A stretch of 64,000 nucleotides of DNA from Candidatus Roseilinea mizusawaensis (GTDB taxonomy: Bacteria; Chloroflexota; Anaerolineae; J036; Brachytrichaceae), in the NCBI GenBank assembly GCA_016841965.1, contig JAEANN010000057.1, positions 1 to 64,000 on the forward strand, in the 5' to 3' direction. Position numbers and translations under genes: made by a program. The notes beneath the pieces were generated by a model. It made no database searches. It was given only the letters and a program-made list of their open reading frames with translations, and had not been told where the DNA came from. Shown in pieces: positions 1 to 8,041 of this stretch (positions are counted from its first letter, which is position 1; each line of letters opens with the position of its first letter).

Positions 1-1
1 T

Positions 2-103
2 CGGGGCTGGGAACGGCGGCATGCTGCGGCCATGCTCGCCGCCTTGTGTGAACTGCACAGCAATCGGCTAGACGCCGCAATCCGTCAGTGCCGCCGGCGG
101 TGA
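2..103 (+). CDS. possible 3' end of an unidentified gene
   Basis: An open frame enters from the left edge and stops at TGA 101-103. It encodes about 33 residues, Arg/Ala-rich, including AAMLAALCELHSNRLDAAIR, which could be the C-terminal helix of a larger protein. It converges on the dehydrogenase that follows. No family can be named from so short a piece, and it could be chance. Confidence 0.3.
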   Translation, partial: RGWERRHAAAMLAALCELHSNRLDAAIRQCRRR

Positions 104-127
104 CTGTCACAAATCTGCGCTACACCC

Positions 128-163
128 GCCTGCCATGCAACATGCAACGACTTGAGGGCAGGC
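128..163. terminator. inverted repeat between convergent genes
   Basis: GCCTGCC (128-134) can pair with GGCAGGC (157-163). It lies just past the stop of the minus-strand dehydrogenase. The loop is long (22 bases) and no clear T-run follows, so this is only a weak terminator candidate. Confidence 0.25.
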
Positions 164-169
164 TCTTGC

Positions 170-1216
170 TTACAGTTCGTCGATGCGGACGCGCCGGCCC
201 TCGCGCGTGGATATGTAGCACGCCAGCGTCATGCGCAACACGGTGCGTCCCTCCTCGGCAGTGGCGATGGGCGGACGCTTGCCGTGCAGAAAATCGGCGA
301 TCGGGCCTGCCAGCCCCGCAATGCGATATGCGTGGTTTGGCGGCGATGCAATCTCGCTGTATGTCCACTGTTTGGTTGCAGAGAGATACCACTTCAACCC
401 CACAGCATTTTCTGCGCGTGGCACGTTGCAGCTCGGCACATCGCCGTAGTTTTGAATGATGCTGCCCTTTTCGGCGATGATCTCGACGGTGTTCTCGGCG
501 GCCGGGCATGTGAATGAACATACCACTTCTGCAATTGGCCCGCCGGCGTAGCGATACACGGCGATGCCATTGTCCATCGGCACGCGCGGGTCAAACAGCG
601 AGTCGATCTCTGCAGTGACCGTTTCCGGCGCGCCCAGCAGCCAGTAAATAAAGTCGATGGGGTGCGCAGCGTCGTCAGCCCAGATGTCGCGGTTCAGCTC
701 TGGCTTGACATGCCACAGTGATGTGAAAGTCGGCCATTCGTGCGTGTTCAGCCCATGCCGCCGACGTACCATGAAGACTTTGCCAAACTGTCCGCTTTTC
801 AACAACTGCCTGATCTGGATATTCTGCGGATCGACGCGCATCTGCCAGGCCATGCTGAACGCGACCCCGCGCTGATTGACGGCTGCCACAATGCGGTCTG
901 CTTCGGCCAGGGTCAACGCGATTGGTTTTTGCAGGATGATGGCTTTTCCGGCTGCGGCAGCTTGCTCGACAAGTTGCGCGTGTAATGATGTTTCGGCAGC
1001 CACTACAACCGCGTCGACGCCGGCCTCGCTCAGAAGTGCCTGCGGGTCTGCATAGGGGGTGAAGCCGTAAGTTGCGGCGTTGTGTTGCAGCCGGCTGCTG
1101 TCGTGATCCCAGCCGGCGGTCACAGCGATGTCATGCGCCGGGTTGTCGCGCCATTGATTGCAGTACATGTTGACATGCCCGTGTGCGAAGCCAAGGATAC
1201 CAATCTTGACCGGCAT
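170..1216 (-). CDS. Gfo/Idh/MocA family oxidoreductase
   Basis: A 348-residue NAD(P)-dependent sugar or inositol-type dehydrogenase. The N-terminal Rossmann fold begins KIGILGFAHGH. The family's EKP motif appears as QKPIALT near residue 100, and DDAAHPIDFIYWLLG carries the Asp and His usually near the active site. The C-terminal alpha/beta domain is complete. ATG 1216 was chosen because AAGGAG lies just upstream and homology begins there; the open frame extends 26 codons further without similarity. It lies downstream of nadD on the same strand, separated by 142 bases. The substrate cannot be deduced. Confidence 0.85.
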   Translation of the reverse strand: MPVKIGILGFAHGHVNMYCNQWRDNPAHDIAVTAGWDHDSSRLQHNAATYGFTPYADPQALLSEAGVDAVVVAAETSLHAQLVEQAAAAGKAIILQKPIALTLAEADRIVAAVNQRGVAFSMAWQMRVDPQNIQIRQLLKSGQFGKVFMVRRRHGLNTHEWPTFTSLWHVKPELNRDIWADDAAHPIDFIYWLLGAPETVTAEIDSLFDPRVPMDNGIAVYRYAGGPIAEVVCSFTCPAAENTVEIIAEKGSIIQNYGDVPSCNVPRAENAVGLKWYLSATKQWTYSEIASPPNHAYRIAGLAGPIADFLHGKRPPIATAEEGRTVLRMTLACYISTREGRRVRIDEL

Positions 1217-1358
1217 TGTTTTCTCCTTATCGAGCGTATCAAGCGTATCGCGCACCGCGCAATCGTGGAGACGCGCGTTTGGTGGGCATAGCATGTCATC
1301 TTTCGGTGCACTCGGCCAGAGCCTGTGCCGAAATCGTTAAAGCGTTAAAGAAAGATCG

Positions 1359-1949
1359 TCAGCGGTATAGGCCGGCGCGCTCGATGTATGCCACGACTGT
1401 TTCCGGCGTCACGTAGCGCAGCGGCCATCCTGCGCGCACGCGCCGGCGCAGATCGGTCGACGAAACATCGATCAGCGGTGTGTCAACCCAGTCGACCCGC
1501 TGCGTGATACCGGGCAGGGCATGTTCGACCGTGCCGGTGTCGATTGATGTGCCGGGGCGCTGTGCCACGCCCAGGCGCGCCAGCGCAATCAATCGCTCTG
1601 GGTTGCGCCAATGGGGCATTTCCATAAACGAGTCCGCACCCAGGATGAAATGCCACGCGCAGCCGGGATGGTGTGCGTAGAGGATTTCTACCAGCTCGAA
1701 GCTGTAGTGCGGGCCGGGGCGTTCGACATCGACCCGGCATAACTCAAAGCGGGGATTGTCCTGGATGGCGAGTTGCAGCATGGCTATGCGATGCTCGACC
1801 GGCGTCGCCTGGTTGCTCTTGTGGGGTGGGTCGCCGGCCGGCGCAAACCACACCCGATCAAGCCGGAGTTGTGCGCAGGCTTGATCCGCAATGACCAGAT
1901 GACCGATGTGGGGCGGATCAAATGTGCCGCCCAGAATCCCGATGTGCAT
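1359..1949 (-). CDS. nadD: nicotinate-nucleotide adenylyltransferase
   Basis: Converts nicotinate mononucleotide and ATP to deamido-NAD in cytosolic NAD synthesis. The 196-residue protein opens MHIGILGGTFDPPHIGH, the nucleotidyltransferase (T/H)xGH signature. Near the C-terminus is SSTDLRRRV, matching the family's ISST-R motif. Start ATG 1949 is fixed by this N-terminus. A heptad repeat array sits immediately upstream and there is only a weak ribosome site (GAGAAG). It follows obgE, the usual obg-nadD pairing, but rsfS, which often comes next, is absent and a Gfo/Idh dehydrogenase follows instead. Confidence 0.95.
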   Translation of the reverse strand: MHIGILGGTFDPPHIGHLVIADQACAQLRLDRVWFAPAGDPPHKSNQATPVEHRIAMLQLAIQDNPRFELCRVDVERPGPHYSFELVEILYAHHPGCAWHFILGADSFMEMPHWRNPERLIALARLGVAQRPGTSIDTGTVEHALPGITQRVDWVDTPLIDVSSTDLRRRVRAGWPLRYVTPETVVAYIERAGLYR

Positions 1950-1955
1950 CTTCTC

Positions 1956-2004
1956 GATTTTGGATTTTGGATTTGCGATTGTGAATCCCAAATCCCAAAT
2001 CTGA
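1956..2004. repeat. heptanucleotide repeat hairpin between obgE and nadD
   Basis: Seven 7-base units lie in a row on the plus strand: GATTTTG twice, GATTTGC, GATTGTG, then AATCCCA twice and AATCTGA. The two halves are roughly inverted copies, so the transcript could fold into a hairpin with heptad arms. The array starts seven bases before the nadD ATG and reaches the obgE stop codon, so it makes up nearly the whole gap. Confidence 0.85.
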
Positions 2005-2007
2005 AAT

Positions 2008-3276
2008 TCATTCCCCCCATTCGAGTTCGTATTCGCCGATGTAGATGGTGTCGCCTGGCTTGACCCCGCGCGCCTCCAGTTCGGCGGTGATGCCGCTGCG
2101 TTCCAAGAAACGCTGAAAACGTTGTGTAGCCTCGTCCAGGTCCCAGCGCGTTGTCTCGACCCGTCGCAACACCATTGGGCTGTGAATGCGGAAGCCGCCG
2201 CCCTCGCGCGTAATCGTGAAGCCCATTTCACTTTCAGTTGGAGTCAGTTCTTGCAATGCAACCGGTGTTTCGTCTGGCAGGGGCGGCAATTCGTCCAGGA
2301 TACGCATGGCTTGCTCTAGCAAAGCGCGTGCGTTTTTGCCGCTGGCAGCCGATATAGGCATGGCATCGCGCAATGGCGACGTTGGGTTGTTTTTGCAGTA
2401 CAACTCATAGGCTGCCTGTGCGTCGGGCAGATCCATCTTAGTCATGGCCAGCACTTGGGGCTTGTCGATCAGGCCGTGTCCGAATGCGGCCAGTTCCTTC
2501 TGAATAGTCTCGTAGTCGCGCAGGGGGTCTTCGCTGAGGCCATCGATCAGATGAATGAGCACACGGGTGCGTTCAATATGTTTGAGGAATTCAATCCCCA
2601 GCCCGGCGCCCCGGCTGGCGCCTTCGATCAGGCCAGGGATGTCGGCCAGCACGACGGTGCGTGTGGCGTCGATCTCGGCCACGCCCAGGTTGGGCTGCAA
2701 CGTGGTGAACGGGTAGTCGGCGATTTTGGGTTTGGCGGCTGTGAGTGCAGCCAGCAGCGTGCTTTTGCCGGCGTTGGGCATGCCCACCAGCCCGATATCG
2801 GCAATCAACTTGAGCGTAAGAATGAGATCGCGGGTCTCGCCCGGCGAGCCATTCTCTGCCATCTGGGGCGCCTGGTTGTTGGGGGTAGCAAACATGGCGT
2901 TGCCGCGTCCGCCGCGCCCGCCTCTGGCCACAATGGCCTGCTGGCCTTGGGCAACCAGATCGGCAATCACGGCGTTTGTGCTTGCGTCGCGCACGACAGT
3001 GCCCGGTGGCACTTTGACGTACAGAGGCTTGCCTGATCGGCCAGTCTGATTTTTGCCGCGCCCAGGCTTGCCGTCTGGTGCGACAAAGCGGCGCTGATAG
3101 CGAAAGGGCAACAGGGTGTTGCGATGCCGGTCAACAATCAAGATGACATCGCCGCCGCGTCCGCCGTTGCCGCCGTCCGGCCCGCCGCGCGGCACCATCG
3201 ACTCGCGCCGGAAACTGACGACGCCGTCGCCGCCGCGTCCTGCCACCACTGTAATTTCTGCTTCATCGTAGAACAT
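2008..3276 (-). CDS. obgE: Obg family GTPase
   Basis: A 422-residue GTPase that binds the 50S subunit and acts in ribosome assembly and stress signalling. The N-terminal Gly-rich Obg fold (about 1-160) begins MFYDEAEITVVAGRGGDGVV. The G domain has GMPNAGKSTLL (P-loop), DIPGLIEGA (G3) and TKMD (G4). A C-terminal OCT domain ends near the stop. ATG 3276 matches the conserved Obg N-terminus; the open frame continues upstream through non-homologous sequence. It is 70 bases downstream of metW and upstream of nadD. Confidence 0.96.
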   Translation of the reverse strand: MFYDEAEITVVAGRGGDGVVSFRRESMVPRGGPDGGNGGRGGDVILIVDRHRNTLLPFRYQRRFVAPDGKPGRGKNQTGRSGKPLYVKVPPGTVVRDASTNAVIADLVAQGQQAIVARGGRGGRGNAMFATPNNQAPQMAENGSPGETRDLILTLKLIADIGLVGMPNAGKSTLLAALTAAKPKIADYPFTTLQPNLGVAEIDATRTVVLADIPGLIEGASRGAGLGIEFLKHIERTRVLIHLIDGLSEDPLRDYETIQKELAAFGHGLIDKPQVLAMTKMDLPDAQAAYELYCKNNPTSPLRDAMPISAASGKNARALLEQAMRILDELPPLPDETPVALQELTPTESEMGFTITREGGGFRIHSPMVLRRVETTRWDLDEATQRFQRFLERSGITAELEARGVKPGDTIYIGEYELEWGE

Positions 3277-3346
3277 GGGAACATGCTGCCGCCAAAGTAC
3301 TGCGCGGCCTTGCGGCCCCAAGAGCGCAGCATGCACGATACCACAC

Positions 3347-3922
3347 TCATGACCGGCTGATGACGTAAACGGCGATCCTGGCAAACAGGGCCGGCCAGTG
3401 ATGCACACGTCCCCGCCGGCCCACAAAGATGTGTTGTTCCACGCGCGCGCCGGCGCATGCCACAAGCGTGGCAAACTGTGGTAGTGTGATAGCGCGCGCG
3501 CGTGGGTCTCCTGAGCACAGATCATTGCCCGTCGCGTCCCCGCGCAGAGCACGCCAACGATCTGCCCAGTAGCCGGCGTTATCGAATGAGATCACCGCAT
3601 GTTTGCCGACGCGCAGCATTTCTATGACCACCGGCAGAGGCCGATCGAGATAGGCCAGCGTCTCGCTGAGAATCACATAGTCAAAAGCCTGGTCGCTGTA
3701 ATCGGCCAAGCCTTCTTCGATGTTGCCCTGGCGCACCGACAGACCGCGCGCAATGCACGCGCGCACGTTGGCTTCCACCAGTTCTACCCCGCGTGCAATA
3801 GCCTGTCGGCGCTGAGCGAGCATCGCCAGCAGCAGTCCGTCGCCACATCCCAGATCTAGGACGCGTGCTTTGGGTGGGATCAAATCAATGATAGCTTCTA
3901 GATCGAGACGGTGACTCGCCAA
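3347..3922 (-). CDS. metW: methionine biosynthesis protein MetW
   Basis: A 191-residue class I SAM-dependent methyltransferase-fold protein of the MetW family, which accompanies MetX in homoserine acylation. Motif I reads VLDLGCGDGLLL near residue 20, and a further motif is DYVILSETLAYLDRP. The start is TTG 3922, inside the 3' end of metX (25-base overlap), preceded by GGAG at good spacing. The overlap suggests translational coupling. Third gene of the metY-metX-metW operon. Confidence 0.92.
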   Translation of the reverse strand: MASHRLDLEAIIDLIPPKARVLDLGCGDGLLLAMLAQRRQAIARGVELVEANVRACIARGLSVRQGNIEEGLADYSDQAFDYVILSETLAYLDRPLPVVIEMLRVGKHAVISFDNAGYWADRWRALRGDATGNDLCSGDPRARAITLPQFATLVACAGARVEQHIFVGRRGRVHHWPALFARIAVYVISRS

Positions 3923-5028
3923 TCGGTTGTCTCCACTCTTTTTAGAAAGTCGCGCGTGATTTCGGCCAGGCGATCCACTTCCAGCAGGAATGCGTCGTGG
4001 CCATAGGTGCTGTCGATCTCGACATAGGTGGCATCCAGGCCATTCTGCAACAGGGCGCGCACCAGTTCCTTAGACTGCCAGGAAGGATACAGCCAGTCTG
4101 AGGTGTAGCTGACCACCAAAAAGCGCGTGTCGACGATATGGCGGAAGGCGCTGGCCAGCGACGGCAGCCCATAGGCCAGATCGAAATAGTCCATTGCCTT
4201 GCTGAGGTACAGGAACGAGTTGGCGTCGAAGCGTTTGGTAAAGGCATTGCCGCGGTAACGCAGATAGCTCTCGACTTCAAACTCGGTCTCAAAGCTGTAG
4301 CCGAACTTTTCGTTCTTCAGCCGGCGTCCGAACTTCTCGCGCATTGAGGTGTCGCTGAGGAAGGTGATGTGACCGATCATACGCGCCACGGCCAGGCCGG
4401 CATTGGGCGGCGCTTTGCCATAGTAGTCGCCCTTGTTCCAGTTTGGGTCGGCATAGATGGCCTGTCGCGCCACTTCATTCAGCGCGATGGTTTGAGGCGA
4501 CAGGGCTGCTGTGGCCGCCAGAACGATTGCGCTGCGTGTGCGCTCGGGATACGAGACTGCCCACTGCAATGCTTGCATGCCGCCCATGCTGCCGCCGGTG
4601 ACGCTGACCCAGTAGGGCAGGCCCAGGTGATCCATCAGCCAGCGTTGCGCCTCCACCATGTCCGAGATGGTGACGATGGGGAATGACAGGCTATAGGGCC
4701 GGCCCGTCTTTGGGTTGATGCTGGCCGGGCCGGTGCTGCCCGAACATCCCCCGATCGTGTTCGAACACACGATGAAATATTTGTCCGTGTCGAATGCCTT
4801 GCCCGGCCCCACTGCTTCGTCCCACCAGCCTGGCTTGGAGTCGTTCGGTGTGTGGTAGCCGGCCACATGCGCATCGCCGCTCCAGGCATGGCAGATCAGG
4901 ATCGCATTGTTGCGATCCTGATTCAGCGTGCCATAGGTTTCGTAGGCGAGCGTGATTGGCCCCAGCGTCGCGCCGCTGTGCAGCCTCAGCTCGCGTTCGA
5001 AGGTTACATATTGCGTTTGAACGATCAT
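3898..5028 (-). CDS. metX: homoserine O-acetyltransferase
   Basis: A 376-residue alpha/beta-hydrolase-fold acyltransferase that activates homoserine for sulfhydrylation. The nucleophile elbow is GGSMGGMQAL; a catalytic Asp fits the C-terminal SYTSDWLYP segment and the His fits YGHDAFLLE. Its ATG (5028) overlaps the metY stop as ATGA, so the two are translationally coupled. Homoserine acetyl- and succinyl-transferases of this fold are hard to separate by eye; acetyl is preferred because an O-acetylhomoserine sulfhydrylase is adjacent. Confidence 0.95.
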   Translation of the reverse strand: MIVQTQYVTFERELRLHSGATLGPITLAYETYGTLNQDRNNAILICHAWSGDAHVAGYHTPNDSKPGWWDEAVGPGKAFDTDKYFIVCSNTIGGCSGSTGPASINPKTGRPYSLSFPIVTISDMVEAQRWLMDHLGLPYWVSVTGGSMGGMQALQWAVSYPERTRSAIVLAATAALSPQTIALNEVARQAIYADPNWNKGDYYGKAPPNAGLAVARMIGHITFLSDTSMREKFGRRLKNEKFGYSFETEFEVESYLRYRGNAFTKRFDANSFLYLSKAMDYFDLAYGLPSLASAFRHIVDTRFLVVSYTSDWLYPSWQSKELVRALLQNGLDATYVEIDSTYGHDAFLLEVDRLAEITRDFLKRVETTDWRVTVSI

Positions 5029-6329
5029 GCTTTGACAGCCGCACTAGCCGCAGCCAGCGCCTGGTCCAAATCCCAGATGATATCGCGCACATCCTCCAGG
5101 CCGATGCTGAGGCGCACAAAATCATCGGTCACGCCGGTGCTGACCTGCTCCTCTGGCGTCAATTGCGAGTGGGTGGTGGTGGCCGGGTGGATTGCCAGTG
5201 ACTTGGCGTCGCCGATGTTGGCCACATGCGAGAAGAGCTTCAAGTTGTCGATGAACGCCCGGCCGGCTTCACGCCCGCCCTTGATGCCAAACCCGATCAG
5301 CGCCGTCAATCCTTTCGGCGCGATGCGCTTTGCCTCTTCCTTCTGAGGGTAGTTCGGCAGGCTGGGATGCACCACCCATGACACATACGGGCTTTGGGAC
5401 AGGTGCGCTGCCACTGCATTGGCATTGGCGATATGCCGCTCCATCCGCACCGGCAGCGTCTCCAGACCCTGAATATTCAGGAACGAGTTAAAAGGCGCCT
5501 GTGACGCGCCGATATCGCGTAGCAGTTGCACGCGCGCCTTGATGATGAAGGCAATCGGCCCAAGCGCCGCCGAATACACCAGGCCGTGATAGCTGGGGTC
5601 TGGCTCATTGAAGTCTGTGTGCCGTGCGCTCTTCGACCAGTCGAACTTGCCGCTGTCGATGATGACGCCGCCGATTGACAAGCCGTGTCCGCCGATGTAC
5701 TTGGTTGTGGAGTGGATCACGATGTCTGCGCCCCACTCGAACGGCCGCACCAGATAGGGCGTAGCAGTCGTGTTGTCGATGATGAGCGGCAGGCTGTTCT
5801 CATGCGCGATCTTCGCCACAGCTTCAAATGGGAAAAGGTCGAGCTTGGGATTGCCGACCGTCTCGCCGTAGATGGCCTTGGTGTTCGCGCGAATGGCTTT
5901 GCGAAAGTTCTCCGGGTCGGTAGGATCGACGAACGTCACTTCGATCCCCACGCGGGGTAGCGTGTAGTGAAACAGGTTATAGGTCCCTCCATATAGCGAA
6001 GCCGAGCTGACGATGTGATCGCCGGCCTTGGCCAACGTCAAAATAGCTAGGGTTTCAGCAGCCTGTCCCGATGATGTTACCAGCGCGCCCACGCCGCCTT
6101 CAAGCGCGGCCAGGCGCTGCTCTACCACATCATTGGTGGGATTCATAATGCGGGTGTAGATGTTGCCAAACTCTTTCAAGCCGAACAGGTTAGCCGCATG
6201 GTCGGTATTCTTGAACTGATATGAGGTGGTCTGGTAGATCGGCACCGCCCGCGACCCTGTGGCCGTATCGGGCTGTGTGCCGCCATGCAGACAAACGGTG
6301 TCGAAGTGAAACTTGTGTTCTTCAGCCAT
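5025..6329 (-). CDS. metY: O-acetylhomoserine sulfhydrylase
   Basis: A 434-residue PLP enzyme of the Cys/Met metabolism family, making homocysteine from O-acetylhomoserine and sulfide. SSGQAAETLAIL and the PLP-lysine motif HSTTKYIGGHG are clear, and the length fits the OAHS sulfhydrylase subgroup. ATG 6329 is preceded by GAGGAG. First gene of metY-metX-metW, transcribed from the promoter at 6738-6766 through a SAM-I riboswitch, so expression should fall when S-adenosylmethionine is plentiful. Confidence 0.95.
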   Translation of the reverse strand: MAEEHKFHFDTVCLHGGTQPDTATGSRAVPIYQTTSYQFKNTDHAANLFGLKEFGNIYTRIMNPTNDVVEQRLAALEGGVGALVTSSGQAAETLAILTLAKAGDHIVSSASLYGGTYNLFHYTLPRVGIEVTFVDPTDPENFRKAIRANTKAIYGETVGNPKLDLFPFEAVAKIAHENSLPLIIDNTTATPYLVRPFEWGADIVIHSTTKYIGGHGLSIGGVIIDSGKFDWSKSARHTDFNEPDPSYHGLVYSAALGPIAFIIKARVQLLRDIGASQAPFNSFLNIQGLETLPVRMERHIANANAVAAHLSQSPYVSWVVHPSLPNYPQKEEAKRIAPKGLTALIGFGIKGGREAGRAFIDNLKLFSHVANIGDAKSLAIHPATTTHSQLTPEEQVSTGVTDDFVRLSIGLEDVRDIIWDLDQALAAASAAVKA

Positions 6330-6523
6330 CTCGATTCATTCTCCTCAGTGTTGCACTCTTCAGGCATATTCTTCTGCGATTCAGACCTTGTGTTGGCAGG
6401 CAGCCGACGGGGCCCCGGGCCGGCGCTTGCGCCTCACAATGATCTGTTTGCATGTGTTGTTCGGACCGGCTTGCACGCACGCTCGTATCCACATCCCGGC
6501 GTCAGCAGCCTGGCACGGCAAAC

Positions 6524-6556
6524 AAAAACCCTCTTGCGTGGATACGACAAGAGGGC
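6524..6556 (-). terminator. riboswitch-controlled intrinsic terminator
   Basis: On the minus strand CCCTCTTG (6555-6548) pairs with CAAGAGGG (6536-6529), followed by a run of five T. It lies about 30 bases 3' of the SAM-I aptamer and about 195 bases before metY, the expected expression platform. Confidence 0.9.
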
Positions 6557-6584
6557 TTTGTACAGATGCTTTGCTTTCGCCTCT

Positions 6585-6676
6585 CTTATCTTCCAGCCGA
6601 TTGCTGCCGGAGTTGGCACCTTGAACTCAGGTTGCCGAGGCTTCACAGGGCCGGTCCCTCTGCCTCTCTGGATAAG
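6585..6676 (-). promoter_or_regulatory. SAM-I (S-box) riboswitch aptamer
   Basis: The minus strand carries the S-box core in order: AGAGAGGCAGAGGGACCGGC, then CCCTGTGAAGCCTCGGCAAC, then AAGGTGCCAACTCC, closed by P1 (CTTATC 6676-6671 with GATAAG 6590-6585). These match the Rfam SAM family by eye, and a terminator follows. S-box RNAs bind S-adenosylmethionine and terminate transcription; here the target is the metY-metX-metW operon. Confidence 0.95.
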
Positions 6677-6737
6677 AGCTGCGCTCACGGTGAACTGTGC
6701 TCGCTGTGAGCGCGTATTCGATTTTACGATGGCGAAT

Positions 6738-6766
6738 AGAATACTGGCTATGGTATTTCTTGTCAA
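6738..6766 (-). promoter_or_regulatory. housekeeping sigma-factor promoter of the met operon
   Basis: TTGACA (6766-6761) and TATTCT (6743-6738) are separated by exactly 17 bases on the minus strand. Transcription would begin about 55 bases before the SAM-I aptamer. Confidence 0.85.
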
Positions 6767-6793
6767 GCCCTGATCTACGAGTAGAATCAGGGC
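6767..6793. repeat. inverted repeat between divergent genes
   Basis: GCCCTGAT (6767-6774) and ATCAGGGC (6786-6793) form an 8-base inverted repeat, with CTA/TAG extending inward. It directly abuts the -35 box of the met promoter and lies 19 bases before the ATG of the divergent membrane-protein gene, so it could be an operator or a leader hairpin. No T-run follows. Confidence 0.5.
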
Positions 6794-6811
6794 GCAAGGA
6801 GAGGCGCGTTC

Positions 6812-8005
6812 ATGAAAGCAAATCGTGGTTGGTCCCTGGTTACCGCATTGTTGGCCGGCCTAGTCATCGGCTTGTGCGCAGGTGTCTATGTGTACTATGC
6901 CTGGGTTCCGCCCGAACAGGTTCTGCGCGATTCCCCGCCCTATAACCTAGCTGTTGGCAAAGAATTCCCTCAGTATCGTGAAGTCTACGTCGCGCGCGTG
7001 GCGAACCGCTTCTATGCGATGGGGGCCAATCAAGCGGCACTTCAAGAGGCTTATGATCTGCTGGGCGTGACTACGGGCGATGTCACACTGGAAAAGGCCT
7101 ATGATATGGTCGCACTGGCGAACGAGGTGGCGCGCAAGGATATCCAGCGCGATCCGGCGCTGCGGCGCTTCAACGAGAACGACCAGATTGCGATGACTGC
7201 GCTGGAGCAGGCGTTGAAGACTGCCCTGGACAACGGGCAAGGCCCTAAACCCGAGGACATTAAGCCCGGCGCGCCGGCCCAGGCGCGCACCCAATCACGC
7301 GTAGTCGGTGGTATTGCGCTGTTGTTGGTGATGGCGCTGGCCGGCGGCCTGGTGTTTGTGGTCGATCAAGCGGTGGGCACGGTGGTCAAATCGTCGAGTG
7401 AACGCCAGACGGATGCTGGCCCGTCAACACAAGCAGTGAACGCGCCGTCGTTTGATGCCGGGCGCGTCACCGAGCAGGGCGCGCCAAACGCACCGCCCCT
7501 TTCACCCTTCACGCCCGGCCCGATAACTGCGCCCGCGCCCACCGTGGTTGCTGCGCCATTCTCTGAACCGCTGTTGGCCTCATTCCCGCCGTGCACCTAT
7601 GTGCATGGAGATGACCAGTTTGACGAAGATTTCGCCATTAACGGCTCGATGGGTGAATTGATTGGTGAATGCGGAGCAAGCATTGCCGATCGTCTAGGCC
7701 TTGACACGCCGGCGCGCGTTTCGGCTTTGGCAGTGTGGGTGTTCGACAAAAATGACTTTCAGAGCACCACCAAAGTGCTGATGAGCGAGTATGCCTATAA
7801 AGAGCCGAACATTCGCAGCAAACTAACGGCGCGCGGTGAGCCGGTTCTGGCCCAAAATAACGGCGTGATAGAGGTGCTTACTTCAACCTTGCGAGTTCAC
7901 GTTCAAGTTACCGGCCTGCAATACAACCTCGATGGCAATCCTCCCAACAGTTACTTCGACCGTGTCACATTGAACTTCACGGTGTACCGACGCTCGGCTG
8001 CCTGA
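6812..8005 (+). CDS. membrane protein of unknown function, two predicted helices
   Basis: A 397-residue protein I do not recognise. Residues about 8-30 form a hydrophobic helix (TALLAGLVIGLCAGVYVYYAW), and a second helix lies at about 163-186 (GGIALLLVMALAGGLVFVV). Between them is a helical, charged segment. After helix 2 comes a Pro/Ala/Thr-rich linker (about 215-260), then a C-terminal domain of about 140 residues. ATG 6812 has AAGGAGAGG upstream. The topology suggests an outside-exposed C-terminal domain. It stands alone between divergent metY and convergent rlmD. Confidence 0.8.
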   Translation: MKANRGWSLVTALLAGLVIGLCAGVYVYYAWVPPEQVLRDSPPYNLAVGKEFPQYREVYVARVANRFYAMGANQAALQEAYDLLGVTTGDVTLEKAYDMVALANEVARKDIQRDPALRRFNENDQIAMTALEQALKTALDNGQGPKPEDIKPGAPAQARTQSRVVGGIALLLVMALAGGLVFVVDQAVGTVVKSSSERQTDAGPSTQAVNAPSFDAGRVTEQGAPNAPPLSPFTPGPITAPAPTVVAAPFSEPLLASFPPCTYVHGDDQFDEDFAINGSMGELIGECGASIADRLGLDTPARVSALAVWVFDKNDFQSTTKVLMSEYAYKEPNIRSKLTARGEPVLAQNNGVIEVLTSTLRVHVQVTGLQYNLDGNPPNSYFDRVTLNFTVYRRSAA

Positions 8006-8041
8006 TCGCCTGCGGCCAATCAGCTTGCTTGTCCGCCAAAC

